DNA of 64,000 nucleotides from UBA1181 sp045617845 (GCA_045617845.1 JAZLJL010000070.1:72846-136845), one strand, 5' to 3'; shown: positions 8,776 to 17,280, counted from the first letter of the stretch. Program-made: numbers and translations. Notes: generated by a model from the sequence alone, not told the origin.

Positions 8776-9954
8776 TTATATCTTTTCGCAAAGAATGATT
8801 GTGTGCGTGTCGTTTAAGGTGGTGGCGAAAATGAATTTGTCGCCTCCCTCCTTCAATTTCAGTTTCGTTCTTAATGTGTTTACGTCCATAGGAAAGTTCC
8901 TTACCGCGATGTTTGCTTTGTCGATTCCCTTTAGCCCTTCCTTCATCTCTTTCTTGTTCATACCGAAACTTTTAAGTATGCGGAATGATCTGCCGGGGAA
9001 AATGTCCAAAGGCGTTTCGGATGTGTATAGGTGGCTGTTCACCGATAGTTTCTCTATGGAAAAACGTGTGGAAACTGACTTATATGCGCCGGCTTTCAGT
9101 ATGGAGCTGTTCGGTTCGTAGAGAAAAGAGCCCAATGACTTTGCCATTGTCGCCACACTACCTTTTTCTTCTTCCGTTGTGAAGACGAATTTTGTTTCTC
9201 CACGCTTCCCGATGTTGACGCAGTTGATTGTCGTGGAATAGGCGCTTTCATTTCCGCCTAAGAGGAAAAGTAGTTCTTTACATTCGTTTTCCACCGATAC
9301 GACATGGATGCTATCGACGTATTTCAATTCCTTCGCTGCCAATGAGATGTCAAGCATGGGCGAATACTTTATCAAGATTCGTTTTGCTTTGTCTCTGAGA
9401 GTTTCCAAAACGTTCAAGAGGTTAGGTTCGCAATCCGCTATGGAAACGGTTTTCTTCCCTTGCGTATCACGTCTTGCGGGGTCGATGAAGATGACGTCCA
9501 CAGGATCCATTTCCCTCAGATAGTCGATACCGTCTCCGTTTATCACCTCTGCGTAAGGTATTCCAAGGATTGGCATGTTGTGGGTGGCGATTTCACACAA
9601 CTCTTCCCTCTGTTCGACCATAGTGGCACGTTCGAAATTACGGGCGATAAAGGAAAAATCGACACCGAATCCGCCGGTGAGGTCTGTGAAGCTCTTCCCG
9701 TCGACCAGCGATGCCTTGTAGAGGGCGGTCTGTTCCGATGAACATTGTTCCATTGAGAGTTGGACAGGGTAGAGGATACCTTCCGTTTCCGCCCACGAAG
9801 GAATTTTGGTCCTTGCCTTTTGCCAACCGTTGATTTGGTCCAAGACGAAAGGCATGGCTTCGCCCAACCGTTCATGGTCTTTGAGCGCCAAGTTCCTCAC
9901 GTCCTCCGTGCGGTGTTTTTTTATATAAGGGATAAATTCCTGATATTGGGTCAT
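8776..9954 (-). CDS. Class I SAM-dependent methyltransferase of the PG_1098 / THUMP-like type
   Basis: 392 residues. SAM-binding motif I DLTGGFGVD is at residues 91-99, the acidic motif II region MVEQ near 112, and the catalytic-region FIDPARRD at 156-163. The helical N-terminus and the C-terminal alpha/beta part with SIEKLSVNSHLYTSE agree with a THUMP-like, probably RNA-binding, domain found in the Porphyromonas PG_1098 family. Substrate is not known; RNA is the usual proposal. The start codon lies only 6 nt downstream of the T-run of the purU terminator, leaving no room for its own promoter after that hairpin, so it probably depends on read-through from purU. Confidence 0.82.
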   Translation of the reverse strand: MTQYQEFIPYIKKHRTEDVRNLALKDHERLGEAMPFVLDQINGWQKARTKIPSWAETEGILYPVQLSMEQCSSEQTALYKASLVDGKSFTDLTGGFGVDFSFIARNFERATMVEQREELCEIATHNMPILGIPYAEVINGDGIDYLREMDPVDVIFIDPARRDTQGKKTVSIADCEPNLLNVLETLRDKAKRILIKYSPMLDISLAAKELKYVDSIHVVSVENECKELLFLLGGNESAYSTTINCVNIGKRGETKFVFTTEEEKGSVATMAKSLGSFLYEPNSSILKAGAYKSVSTRFSIEKLSVNSHLYTSETPLDIFPGRSFRILKSFGMNKKEMKEGLKGIDKANIAVRNFPMDVNTLRTKLKLKEGGDKFIFATTLNDTHTIILCEKI

Positions 9955-9960
9955 AGCGAT

Positions 9961-9986
9961 AAAAAAAGGCGGAAGTAGTCCCGCCT
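9961..9986 (-). terminator. Intrinsic terminator of purU
   Basis: On the minus strand AGGCGG (9986-9981) pairs with CCGCCT (9972-9967) around an 8-nt loop, followed by at least six T. The T-run ends 6 nt before the next start codon (9954). Confidence 0.8.
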
Positions 9987-10008
9987 CTTCTATTAGTTTC
10001 TTTAAGGA

Positions 10009-10872
10009 TTAACTGAACACGACGGTTCTGTTTTTGTATACCAGCACCTTTCTGTCGATATGCTTCTCCACGGCTCTGGAGAGGACGATCTTTTCGAGGT
10101 CTTGCCCCTTGTGGATGAACGATTGCACGGTGTCCTTATGCGTTACGCGGGCAACGTCCTGTTCGATAATCGGACCGGCGTCCAGTTCTGTGGTGACGTA
10201 GTGGCTAGTCGCCCCGATAATCTTCACGCCGCGTTCGTAAGCCGCATGGTAAGGTTTGGCGCCCACGAATGCGGGTAGGAACGAGTGGTGGATGTTGATG
10301 ATCTTATTCGGATAGTTCTTGATCATCTCTTCGGAGATGATTTGCATGTAACGAGCCAGGACGATGAAGTCCACATGCGCGTTTTTCAAAAGTTCCATCT
10401 CTTTCGCCTCTTGTTCCGCTTTGTTCTCTTTCGTGATAGGGAATACATGGAACGGGATTCCGAACTTTTCGCCGATCCAAGCCAAGTCCGGGTGGTTGCT
10501 GATGATGAAAGGAATCTCCACGTTGAGGTCTCCGTTGAAGTATCTGGAGAGGATGTCGAAGAGACAGTGAGACATCTTCGATACGAAGATCGCCATCTTA
10601 GGCTTCACGTCTGAGAAGTAGAGCTTGAAGTCCATTTCGTACTTGTTGGCGAAAAGGGTGCGGAAGTACTCTTCGATTTTTTCCCTTGGGATGATGAAGT
10701 TGGCGAGGTCGAACTCGATGCGGGTGAAGAATGTGTTTTGGACATAGTCCACGTGCTGGTCCAAATATACGATGTTACCTTTGTTTACGTTGATGAAATC
10801 GGTTACCGCCGCCAGAATTCCTTGCTTGTCGGGGCAGTGAACCAATAGAATTGCAGTTTGTTTCTGGTCCAT
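10009..10872 (-). CDS. purU: Formyltetrahydrofolate deformylase
   Basis: Hydrolyses 10-formyl-THF to formate and THF, balancing one-carbon units and purine synthesis. 287 residues with an N-terminal ACT domain (about residues 6-85, LLVHCPDKQGILAAVTDFI) and a formyltransferase-fold C-terminal domain: catalytic-site IHHSFLPAF at 194-202, Asp231 in TELDAGPI. Length and layout match the family. A textbook promoter precedes it and a terminator follows directly. Confidence 0.96.
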   Translation of the reverse strand: MDQKQTAILLVHCPDKQGILAAVTDFINVNKGNIVYLDQHVDYVQNTFFTRIEFDLANFIIPREKIEEYFRTLFANKYEMDFKLYFSDVKPKMAIFVSKMSHCLFDILSRYFNGDLNVEIPFIISNHPDLAWIGEKFGIPFHVFPITKENKAEQEAKEMELLKNAHVDFIVLARYMQIISEEMIKNYPNKIINIHHSFLPAFVGAKPYHAAYERGVKIIGATSHYVTTELDAGPIIEQDVARVTHKDTVQSFIHKGQDLEKIVLSRAVEKHIDRKVLVYKNRTVVFS

Positions 10873-10892
10873 TTTATCTTATCACTTTTCTG

Positions 10893-10924
10893 CAAAGTTA
10901 CTTATTTTGTTTTGGCTTGGCAAA
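10893..10924 (-). promoter_or_regulatory. Promoter of purU
   Basis: On the minus strand TTTG (10924-10921), 20 nt, then TAACTTTG (10900-10893): a complete match to the Bacteroidetes consensus. Start expected about 7 nt downstream, leader about 15 nt. Confidence 0.85.
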
Positions 10925-11247
10925 CTATTGAGGCATAATTGATTCCCCCAAATCCCAAAAGTACGATAATAAGGCTAATGTTTCCCGGACGCATTGAAAT
11001 GAAGCCATCTGGCCGCAAAAAGTAACTGTTCGAAGTAGACTATCCATAACATGAACATCCATATGTCGTGTACGGGAATCTTGACATAACACATAAACAG
11101 GTATGTTTGTTGAGAAGAGAGTCCGACTTGAGAAAAAATTATATTATTTTTTATAGTAAAGGAGGAAAAAAAGTATTGGCTAGTTTTCGACAATGGAGAG
11201 TGTTATTCTCTTTTATCATAGTTATTAATTATCCATTAAGTTTTGAA
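10925..11247. other. Intergenic gap with no convincing gene
   Basis: Between purU and the YwqG-like gene. A minus-strand reading of 10925-10975 gives LGFGGINYASIV, which resembles the C-terminal FGFGG(V/T)N signature of beta-ketoacyl synthases. The open frame just upstream on that strand (10975-11193) has a hydrophobic WMFMLWIVYFEQLLFAARW run. Together they could be remnants of a decayed gene, but the evidence is thin. No promoter, tRNA or terminator was recognised. Confidence 0.25.
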
Positions 11248-12178
11248 ATGGGAATATTATTTGACACTTTATTTAGTTTCTTTAAACATGACAATGCCAA
11301 AGAGGAACCGTCTGAAGAGTATCATGTGTTGTTTGATCATAATCCTCAGACAATAGAAGAATGTCGTCCTGCTTTCTGCGCTCATGGTTATGAGTCTTTA
11401 TTCGAAAAAGTAAAGCCGTTATTTCGCCCTGCTATAGACATATCATTAACTGAAAAAGTGGAGGAGACCATTTTTTATGTCAAAATTAGGAGGCTCTCCT
11501 GACTTGGAGAAAGATATAGAATGGCCAGTTGACGCAAATAATATCCCTCTATCATTTGTGGGACAAATCAACCTTGCGGAAGCATCCAAATTTGACGTTG
11601 ATGGTTTGTTGCCTAAAACGGGTCTCTTGTCTTTTTTCTTTTGCCAAGAACAAGACTATTTTGAAGAATATGAAAAGCAAAGACTACAATTCAAAGTTAT
11701 TTACCAAGAGAATACTGATAGGGTAGAGCATAGGCAATTTCCTGAAAGCGTGGACGAAAGTTGTCGTTTCGTCCCTACCAAGATGGAGTTTTCGAAAGGT
11801 GTTTCTTTGCCCACATACGTACATCCCTTTACGGAAAAATTGAACTTGGAAAGTGAAGAAGAAGGTTTTTTGTCTGTAATGACAGATGCAGATCGTTGTA
11901 AAATACTTGGATATGCGGATGAAATCCAACAATCTATGGAATTAGAATGTGCGCTTATGGAGATAGAAGTTCCATACAAACCTGGTATAGATTACGATGA
12001 GCCTCTTATTAAGGAAGCTGTAAGCAGACAGTTTGACTGGATTTTGTTGTTTCAAGTCACTTCGGAAGTCGCTGGTATGATGTGGGGAGATGTAGGTGAT
12101 CTTTATTTTTGGATTAAGAAGCAAGATCTAATAAACAAGGATTTTAGCAAATGCTGGCGTATATTGCAATGTACTTAA
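11248..12178 (+). pseudogene. YwqG/DUF1963-family protein, split by a frameshift at a T6 tract
   Basis: The N-terminal part (from ATG 11248, MGILFDTLFSFFKHD) and the C-terminal part (open from ATG 11477) are in different frames. The family's core motif SKxGGxPDLxxxxxWP begins exactly at the junction: the second frame reads MSKLGGSPDLEKDIEWP. Dropping one T from the run of six at 11471-11476 restores ETIFMSKLGGSPDL in a single frame of about 310 codons, a normal length. The C-terminal part includes GQINLAE, and DWILLFQVTSE followed by WGDVGDLYFWI, as in YwqG proteins. The family's function is unknown. The break could be a true lesion, slippage-based phase variation, or an assembly error. The second ATG might still permit a shortened product. 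Confidence 0.7.
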
Positions 12179-12208
12179 TGCCATTATTGGATGAATATTG
12201 ATGTCCGG

Positions 12209-12784
12209 TCAATGAACTTTAATCATCCTAACGGAAGAGTCAAAGTGTGGGTTTAGATATACCGAACGTGTAGATTCGAAAACTTCTTTTGATGGAATTT
12301 CAAACTTCAAGTCACCCATTTTTTTATTTATCTTAGATAATAACCGACAGAAGTTTTCGTAACTCCTGTCGAAAATTTCATCACCTTTATGGTCTTCCAA
12401 CGCTTTGTATTCGAAAACACATTTAGCCTTTAATCGCTCATACTGTTGGAGGGATATGGGCGCCACCCAAAATATACGGTTGGGATTAGGGTTTTCGTGA
12501 GAAGTGTACAAAAACATTTGATGTGGCGTGAATTGTAGGATATATTGTCCGTCGGTGGCCCAACTGCTCCAATAATATTGAACGCTATTCTTTTCATGCC
12601 AAGGATTGACCCTTTCCACATAGTCGTACTTGCCGCTTAACAAGTCGTTAGGCATTACAACCACATTCCAAATCGTATCGTATTCTACGGGTGCGGCTTC
12701 CCGTCTCTCCGCTGATTCTACCGAGTATTGAGCAAATGCTTTGACGGAAAAACACATGAAAAGAAAGATTGAAAAATACTTCAT
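12209..12784 (-). CDS. Secreted protein of unknown function
   Basis: 191 residues with a cleavable signal peptide (MKYFSIFLFMCFSVKAFAQ, cleavage after AQ). The mature part is rich in Trp and Tyr (NSVQYYWSSWATDGQYIL) and has a single Cys. No family recognised. It converges with the frameshifted YwqG-like gene, 30 nt apart. It is followed upstream, on the same strand, by the DUF456 gene with a 72-nt gap, so the two could be co-transcribed. Confidence 0.6.
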   Translation of the reverse strand: MKYFSIFLFMCFSVKAFAQYSVESAERREAAPVEYDTIWNVVVMPNDLLSGKYDYVERVNPWHEKNSVQYYWSSWATDGQYILQFTPHQMFLYTSHENPNPNRIFWVAPISLQQYERLKAKCVFEYKALEDHKGDEIFDRSYENFCRLLSKINKKMGDLKFEIPSKEVFESTRSVYLNPHFDSSVRMIKVH

Positions 12785-12856
12785 AAGGCAAAATTCATTA
12801 AACGTTCATATTCATTAAAGTGTCGAACGTAAAATTTATTGTCCGCATCTTATTAG

Positions 12857-13330
12857 TTAAAACAGATAAGAGAAGAAGCTCCATAAGTACCATCCGCATA
12901 CGGCGAGTTTCAGTCCTGTTGTCAGGATGAAGCCGACGAACGAGCCGACACCTGACTTGATGGCGAGCTTCGTCCCGTTCCCGTTGAGGAGCTCTCCGGC
13001 GATGGCGCCGATGAAAGGTCCGATGATGATGCCGGCAGGAGGGAAAAACAGACCGACGATAAGTCCGACCACGCTTCCGATTACCCCTAGCTTACTTCCC
13101 CCGAATTTTTTTGTGACCCAGGCGGGGAGGATGTAGTCGAATACAGTGACGACCACCATGACTATGCCCATAATGACCAACTTCTTGGTGGTGAATTGTA
13201 TACTGTCGGTGAAATGAAGACATAGGATGCCCACGTATCCTAATGGAGGCCCCGGAATGGCCGGAAGGATACAGCCGATTAGCCCTGCGATGATTAATAG
13301 GGCGCTGATGATGATTAAGAATATTTCCAT
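12857..13330 (-). CDS. DUF456 family small membrane protein
   Basis: 157 residues, mostly hydrophobic with Gly/Pro-rich helices. The pattern of CILPAIPGPPLGYVG near the N-terminus, KKFGGSKLGVIGSVVG in the middle, and FFPPAGIIIGPFIGAIAGE is the DUF456 signature. Probably 4-5 transmembrane segments in the inner membrane. Biochemical role unknown. A perfect -7 element ends only 5 nt upstream of the start codon, so the mRNA may have almost no leader. Confidence 0.85.
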   Translation of the reverse strand: MEIFLIIISALLIIAGLIGCILPAIPGPPLGYVGILCLHFTDSIQFTTKKLVIMGIVMVVVTVFDYILPAWVTKKFGGSKLGVIGSVVGLIVGLFFPPAGIIIGPFIGAIAGELLNGNGTKLAIKSGVGSFVGFILTTGLKLAVCGWYLWSFFSYLF

Positions 13331-13334
13331 GCCT

Positions 13335-13342
13335 CAAAGTTA
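13335..13342 (-). promoter_or_regulatory. Candidate -7 element abutting the DUF456 start codon
   Basis: The complement reads TAACTTTG and ends 4 nt from the ATG (13330). A start site 4-7 nt downstream would produce a leaderless or nearly leaderless mRNA. The -33 element is not evident. Confidence 0.35.
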
Positions 13343-13465
13343 ATGATTCCCATTGAGAGAAGGCGTTTTTTCCCGTTTTTTTTATAAAAAGAGGAAATTG
13401 ATATTTTCAATGATGATAATATCATGTTTTTTTCTCTTGTTGTGACAAATTTCCGGTTCAAATAT

Positions 13466-13497
13466 TTTGTTCTAAGATAAAAGTTTTTTTAAATTTG
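13466..13497 (+). promoter_or_regulatory. Promoter of the DUF349 gene
   Basis: TTTG (13466-13469), exactly 20 nt, then TAAATTTG (13490-13497): full match to consensus. Leader of about 100 nt. Confidence 0.85.
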
Positions 13498-13604
13498 CGT
13501 AGTGCGTGGAATGTTTTTTCCTCGCGCTTCGAGAAAAAAGTCCGTATTGCGAGACGGAATTTTTAGTATAAGTTTAATCGGGGAGTGGAAAGCATTCCCT
13601 TAAT

Positions 13605-15458
13605 ATGGTAGCCATGGATGTAAATGAACAAAACGTGAATGACGTTACTGAGAGCGCAGCTTCTCTTGAGGAGGTCTCGTTGGAGAGTGAAGCAATTGAA
13701 TCTGCAAGTGTTGATGAAACCCCTGAATATGAGGATTTCGGAAATATGACAGAAGGAGAGTTGGTGGAAAAAGCTAAGGAACTGATGAAGAGTATTCCTG
13801 AATCTTATTCTTCTATTAAGGGTAAAATGGATGCCATCAAATATAACTTCTACAAGAAACTTCGTGCGAAAAGTGAAGAGTTGAAGCAAAAATTCATCGA
13901 AGAGGGAGGTCTTCCTGAAGATTTCAAGATGGCGGAGAATCCTTTGGATGTTGAATTGAAGGACATTCTCCAAAAATACAAAGAAAAAAGAGCTGCCGAG
14001 TTCCAGCGTGTGGAGGCTGAGAAACAAAATAACCTACAAGAGAAAAACCGTATCCTCGAAGAATTAAAGCAATTGATCGAGAACGGTGACGATTTCGGCA
14101 AGAAAGTCCCTCAATTCCAAAAATTGCAACAGGATTGGAAGAATGTGGGCGCAGTTCCTCAGAGTGAGATGAATTCCATTTGGAGCGCATATCAACTTTG
14201 TGTCGAAAATTTCTACGACAACCTGAAGATCAACAACGAGTTGCGTGATTATGACTTCCGTAAAAACTTGGAGCAAAAAGTCGCTTTGTGCGAACAAGCC
14301 GAGGCTTTGGCCGACGAGAAGGAGGTGGTTTCGGCTTTCAGGAAATTACAGGCTTTGCATGACGAATGGAGGGAAATAGGCCCTGTCTCCCGTGAAAACC
14401 GTGAGTCTATCTGGACTCGTTTCAAAGAGGCTTCGACCGTTATCAATAAGCGCCACCATGACTATTTCGATAAGCTCCGTGCGGGTGAGGTCGAGAATCT
14501 AAATAAGAAGACTGCCCTTTGCGAACAGATCGAGGCTATCGATTTGTCCGCCATCAATTCTTTCAAGGAATGGCAGGAGAAGTCCGACGCTATACTTGCG
14601 TTGCAGGAGGAGTGGAAGAAAATCGGCTTCGCCCCTAAAAAGGATAATGTGGCAATCTATGAGCGTTTCCGCACTTCATGCGATAAGTTCTTCAAGACTA
14701 AAAACGAATATTTCCGTAGTGTCAAGGATCAATTGTCCGAGAATCTCGCCAAGAAAATCGCTTTGTGCGAAAAGGCGGAGGCGAATAAGGATAACACTGA
14801 TTGGAAGGCAACTTCCGAATTGTTCGTGAAGTTACAGCAGGATTGGAAGAAAATCGGTGCAGTGCCTAAGAAACAGTCCGAAGTCGTTTGGAAGAGATTC
14901 CTTGCCGCTTGTGATTATTTCTTCGCCAAGAAGGGGGAACAATTCAAGTCGCAACGTGTCGAACAAGAGGATAACTTGAAGAAAAAGAAGGAAATCGTCG
15001 AGAAAATTAAGAATATTGTTGTCGGCGACGACCACGATGCTTCTTTCAATACATTGAAGGAGCTTATTGCCGAGTGGAACTCTGTTGGCCATGTGCCTTT
15101 CAAGGATAAGGATAAGATTTATAATGCCTATAAGAGCGCAATCGATGAGAAGTTCGATATACTCAATGTGGATAAGTCTAATCGTAGAATGGATTTGTTC
15201 AAGGAGAATGTGAAGGACTTGGCTGAGAAGGGTGAACAAAAGCTTATTTCCGAGCGTAAGAAGTTGCTCCGTCAATATGACGCACTGACTTCCGATATCA
15301 CCAATTACGAGAATAACATAGGTTTCTTTTCCGTCTCTTCCAAGAATGCTGAGAGTTTGGTGAAGGATATGGCTAATAAGATTCAAAAACTGAAACGTGA
15401 GCGTGATATGGTCGTCGAGAAGATCAAGCTTCTTGAGGATGCCGCAAACAAGGAATAA
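13605..15458 (+). CDS. DUF349 repeat protein
   Basis: 617 residues, highly charged and helical. It contains about five copies of a roughly 70-residue unit with the hallmark LQQDWKNVGAVP, LHDEWREIGPVS, LQEEWKKIGFAPK, LQQDWKKIGAVPK and LIAEWNSVGHVP, each followed by an Ile/Val-Trp or Tyr helix (SIWSAY, VVWKRF, KIYNAY). This is the DUF349 repeat. The N-terminal 60 residues are acidic and probably disordered; the last 90 form a predicted coiled coil. The protein is soluble. The family is conserved in Bacteroidetes with no established biochemical role. Strong promoter and terminator make it a single-gene unit. Confidence 0.9.
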   Translation: MVAMDVNEQNVNDVTESAASLEEVSLESEAIESASVDETPEYEDFGNMTEGELVEKAKELMKSIPESYSSIKGKMDAIKYNFYKKLRAKSEELKQKFIEEGGLPEDFKMAENPLDVELKDILQKYKEKRAAEFQRVEAEKQNNLQEKNRILEELKQLIENGDDFGKKVPQFQKLQQDWKNVGAVPQSEMNSIWSAYQLCVENFYDNLKINNELRDYDFRKNLEQKVALCEQAEALADEKEVVSAFRKLQALHDEWREIGPVSRENRESIWTRFKEASTVINKRHHDYFDKLRAGEVENLNKKTALCEQIEAIDLSAINSFKEWQEKSDAILALQEEWKKIGFAPKKDNVAIYERFRTSCDKFFKTKNEYFRSVKDQLSENLAKKIALCEKAEANKDNTDWKATSELFVKLQQDWKKIGAVPKKQSEVVWKRFLAACDYFFAKKGEQFKSQRVEQEDNLKKKKEIVEKIKNIVVGDDHDASFNTLKELIAEWNSVGHVPFKDKDKIYNAYKSAIDEKFDILNVDKSNRRMDLFKENVKDLAEKGEQKLISERKKLLRQYDALTSDITNYENNIGFFSVSSKNAESLVKDMANKIQKLKRERDMVVEKIKLLEDAANKE

Positions 15459-15482
15459 TTTTGTTAAGTTTAATATTCGTCG

Positions 15483-15521
15483 GACCGGAATTAGTCTTAG
15501 GATTGATCCGGTCTTTTTTTT
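15483..15521 (+). terminator. Intrinsic terminator of the DUF349 gene
   Basis: GACCGGA (15483-15489) pairs with TCCGGTC (15507-15513), followed by eight T. Confidence 0.88.
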
Positions 15522-15549
15522 GCCTTTGTGAATAATTTATATTTGACGA

Positions 15550-15578
15550 TTGGTTTATGATAATTGTTGTTATCTTCG
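15550..15578 (+). promoter_or_regulatory. Candidate promoter of barrel copy 2 (TTCG variant)
   Basis: TATCTTCG (15571-15578) followed by CG, with TTG 18 nt upstream. One base from TAnnTTTG; the same TTCGCG form precedes metK, mdh and prfC. Confidence 0.5.
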
Positions 15579-15614
15579 CGTCAGTTTAAATTTTAGTATG
15601 TAATTTTTTTTAAA

Positions 15615-16949
15615 ATGACTTTGTCTCGTGGTATCGCATGTTTGATATGCGGTGTTTTCTCCTTGGGAACTATGATAGCCCAAGATCAATCGTCAAATAA
15701 TGACGTGTCGGATAATGTAAAGAAGGTCGGAATCGTCAAGTCGGATGATGGTATCGCTTTGCAAACCAAGAAATTCACCTTCAAACCTTATGGTTTCATT
15801 AGAAATGACTTCTATTACGATTCTCGTTCCAATTTCGAGACCGCGAACGGATTGTTCTATATTATCCCTAAAGATGAGGAATACAATGCCCATGGACAGG
15901 ACATGAACGACATTTCCACTCTCAATTTCATGAGCATCGCTACTCGTTTGGGTGTGCGCGTCTCAGGACCTGAATTCTTGAAAGCTAAGACGTTAGGTGT
16001 CGTTGAGGGGGATTTCGCTGGTTGCGGTGGAAGTCCTACCATCATTCGTCTTCGTCAAGCCCACTTCGATTTGTCATGGACGAAACTCTCATTGATATTG
16101 GGACAGACTTGGCACCCTATGTTCGGAGACGTTTTGCCTAACATCCAAAGCTTGGCTACGGGTAGTCCGTTCCAGCCTTTTAATAGAAGTCCTCAAGTCC
16201 GCTTGAATTGGCAGATTAACGAACATAACCGTCTCTTCGGTTCTGCGTTGTGGCAGTTCCAATATACTACTACAGGTCCGAATGGTGGCACCGCCGACTA
16301 TATGGTTAAAGGTAAGATGCCTGAATTTTATTTGGGCTGGGATTGGAAAGGAAACGGATGGACCTTGGGTCTTGGCGCTGACGTGATGCGTCTCGCTATG
16401 CCTGATAGTATAGAAATCGATTTCGCTGGCGGAAATACTTTTGCCAAGTCTGAGGACCATATCGTCTCTTGTGCGTTTGATGCCTATGCCCAGTACCACT
16501 CTCCTGATGGTAAGCTGCAGGTGAAGGCGAAGAGCATATTTGGTGGTAACATGTCTCACCTCCTGCTGCTTAGCGGTTTCGGTTTGTCCACCCACGAGGA
16601 GAACGGATCGTTGACATGGACCAATCTGAAGAACTCCACCTCTTGGATCGATGTCGTTTACGGAAAGACGTGGAAAGCTGGTCTCTTCTTAGGTTATATG
16701 AAAAACCTCGGTTCAGACGACCAACTCTTGGGTGAATCCACAACCTATGTCTTCGGATTCAATAATTTGGACTTTGTTTATCGTATCGCTCCAATGGTGG
16801 TTTACGACGTGAAACATTGGTCGTTCGGCGTTGAGTATGAACGTACTACCGCCGCTTACGGTAAGTTGAACCTCGACAATGGTAAGGTGGATCATTCCCA
16901 TCAGGTGTCGAATAATAGAATCGTGGCCATCGCGATGTATTATTTTTGA
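15615..16949 (+). CDS. Outer-membrane beta-barrel (porin-like) protein, copy 2
   Basis: 444 residues, signal peptide ending in TMIAQ, C-terminus ending in the aromatic YYF. Paralog of the product of 3383-4714, sharing the KPYGF...YYDSR start, the RLRQA strand, GQTWHPMFGD, GSPFQPFNRSPQ and WQFQY. Expected to sit in the outer membrane as a channel for small solutes. Unlike copy 1 it has no transporter neighbour: it lies alone between a DUF349 gene and metK, with its own promoter. A palindromic repeat array begins 6 nt after its stop codon. Substrate unknown. Confidence 0.8.
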   Translation: MTLSRGIACLICGVFSLGTMIAQDQSSNNDVSDNVKKVGIVKSDDGIALQTKKFTFKPYGFIRNDFYYDSRSNFETANGLFYIIPKDEEYNAHGQDMNDISTLNFMSIATRLGVRVSGPEFLKAKTLGVVEGDFAGCGGSPTIIRLRQAHFDLSWTKLSLILGQTWHPMFGDVLPNIQSLATGSPFQPFNRSPQVRLNWQINEHNRLFGSALWQFQYTTTGPNGGTADYMVKGKMPEFYLGWDWKGNGWTLGLGADVMRLAMPDSIEIDFAGGNTFAKSEDHIVSCAFDAYAQYHSPDGKLQVKAKSIFGGNMSHLLLLSGFGLSTHEENGSLTWTNLKNSTSWIDVVYGKTWKAGLFLGYMKNLGSDDQLLGESTTYVFGFNNLDFVYRIAPMVVYDVKHWSFGVEYERTTAAYGKLNLDNGKVDHSHQVSNNRIVAIAMYYF

Positions 16950-16954
16950 TGGGT

Positions 16955-17078
16955 GAGACGCACGGTCGTTTTGTTTGAGACGCACGGCCGTGCGTCTTTA
17001 CTCATGGCTGTAGAGCTTTGAGACGCACGGTCGTCTTGTTTGAGACGCACGGTTGAGACGCACGGTCGTGCGTCTTTA
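16955..17078. repeat. REP-like palindromic repeat array (five GAGACGCACGG units)
   Basis: GAGACGCACGG occurs at 16955, 16977, 17020, 17042 and 17055. The second and fifth copies continue into the inverse, giving the palindromes AGACGCACGGCCGTGCGTCT (16978-16997) and AGACGCACG-GT-CGTGCGTCT (17056-17075), both followed by TTTA. The unpaired copies end TCGTTTTGTTT or TCGTCTTGTTT. The composition (GC-rich, strongly palindromic) differs from the AT-rich flanks. The hairpins could terminate transcription of the barrel gene. Confidence 0.85.
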
Positions 17079-17122
17079 CTGTTTATAAGTTATCGTTTGC
17101 CAAATTATTTTCTATTCCAATG

Positions 17123-17153
17123 TTGTTATAACCAATAATTGTTTCTAACTTCG
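17123..17153 (+). promoter_or_regulatory. Promoter of metK
   Basis: TTG (17123-17125), 20 nt, then TAACTTCG (17146-17153). The predicted start (about 17160) falls just at the 5' edge of the riboswitch candidate, which supports both calls. Confidence 0.65.
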
Positions 17154-17160
17154 CGGACGA

Positions 17161-17225
17161 TATCGGTGGATAGATTTGATTGCTTGCAACCACAGTAAAA
17201 AATGCTAAAAACTTGATTGCGGGCT
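17161..17225 (+). promoter_or_regulatory. Candidate SAM-II riboswitch in the metK leader
   Basis: The conserved SAM-II core is present in order: P1 5' strand GTGG (17166-17169), loop GATTTG (17173-17178), GCTTGCAA (17182-17189), P1 3' strand CCAC (17190-17193), the A-rich linker TAAAAAA (17196-17202), and the pseudoknot strand GCTAAAAA (17204-17211). TTGC of the loop faces GCTA of the tail as in SAM-II pseudoknots. A 3-nt insertion (ATA) after P1 and an unclear second half of the pseudoknot (perhaps ATTGC with GCGGG at 17219-17223) are deviations. The downstream gene makes SAM, as expected for feedback control. SAM-II is known mainly in Alphaproteobacteria and, to my recollection, also in Bacteroidetes. 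Confidence 0.68.
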
Positions 17226-17280
17226 ATCTGTTGGATCCATTCTAATTTATTGATATTCATTTAATTATAATTTAATTAAA

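Noticed and set aside
10925..11193. Beta-ketoacyl-synthase-like C-terminal peptide LGFGGINYASIV on the minus strand
   Set aside because: Only about a dozen residues resemble the family and no neighbouring frame supports it; noted as a possible fossil only.
16955..17078. CRISPR array interpretation of the GAGACGCACGG repeats
   Set aside because: Spacers are irregular (7-28 nt) and not unique in type, repeats are palindromic halves, and no cas genes are near.
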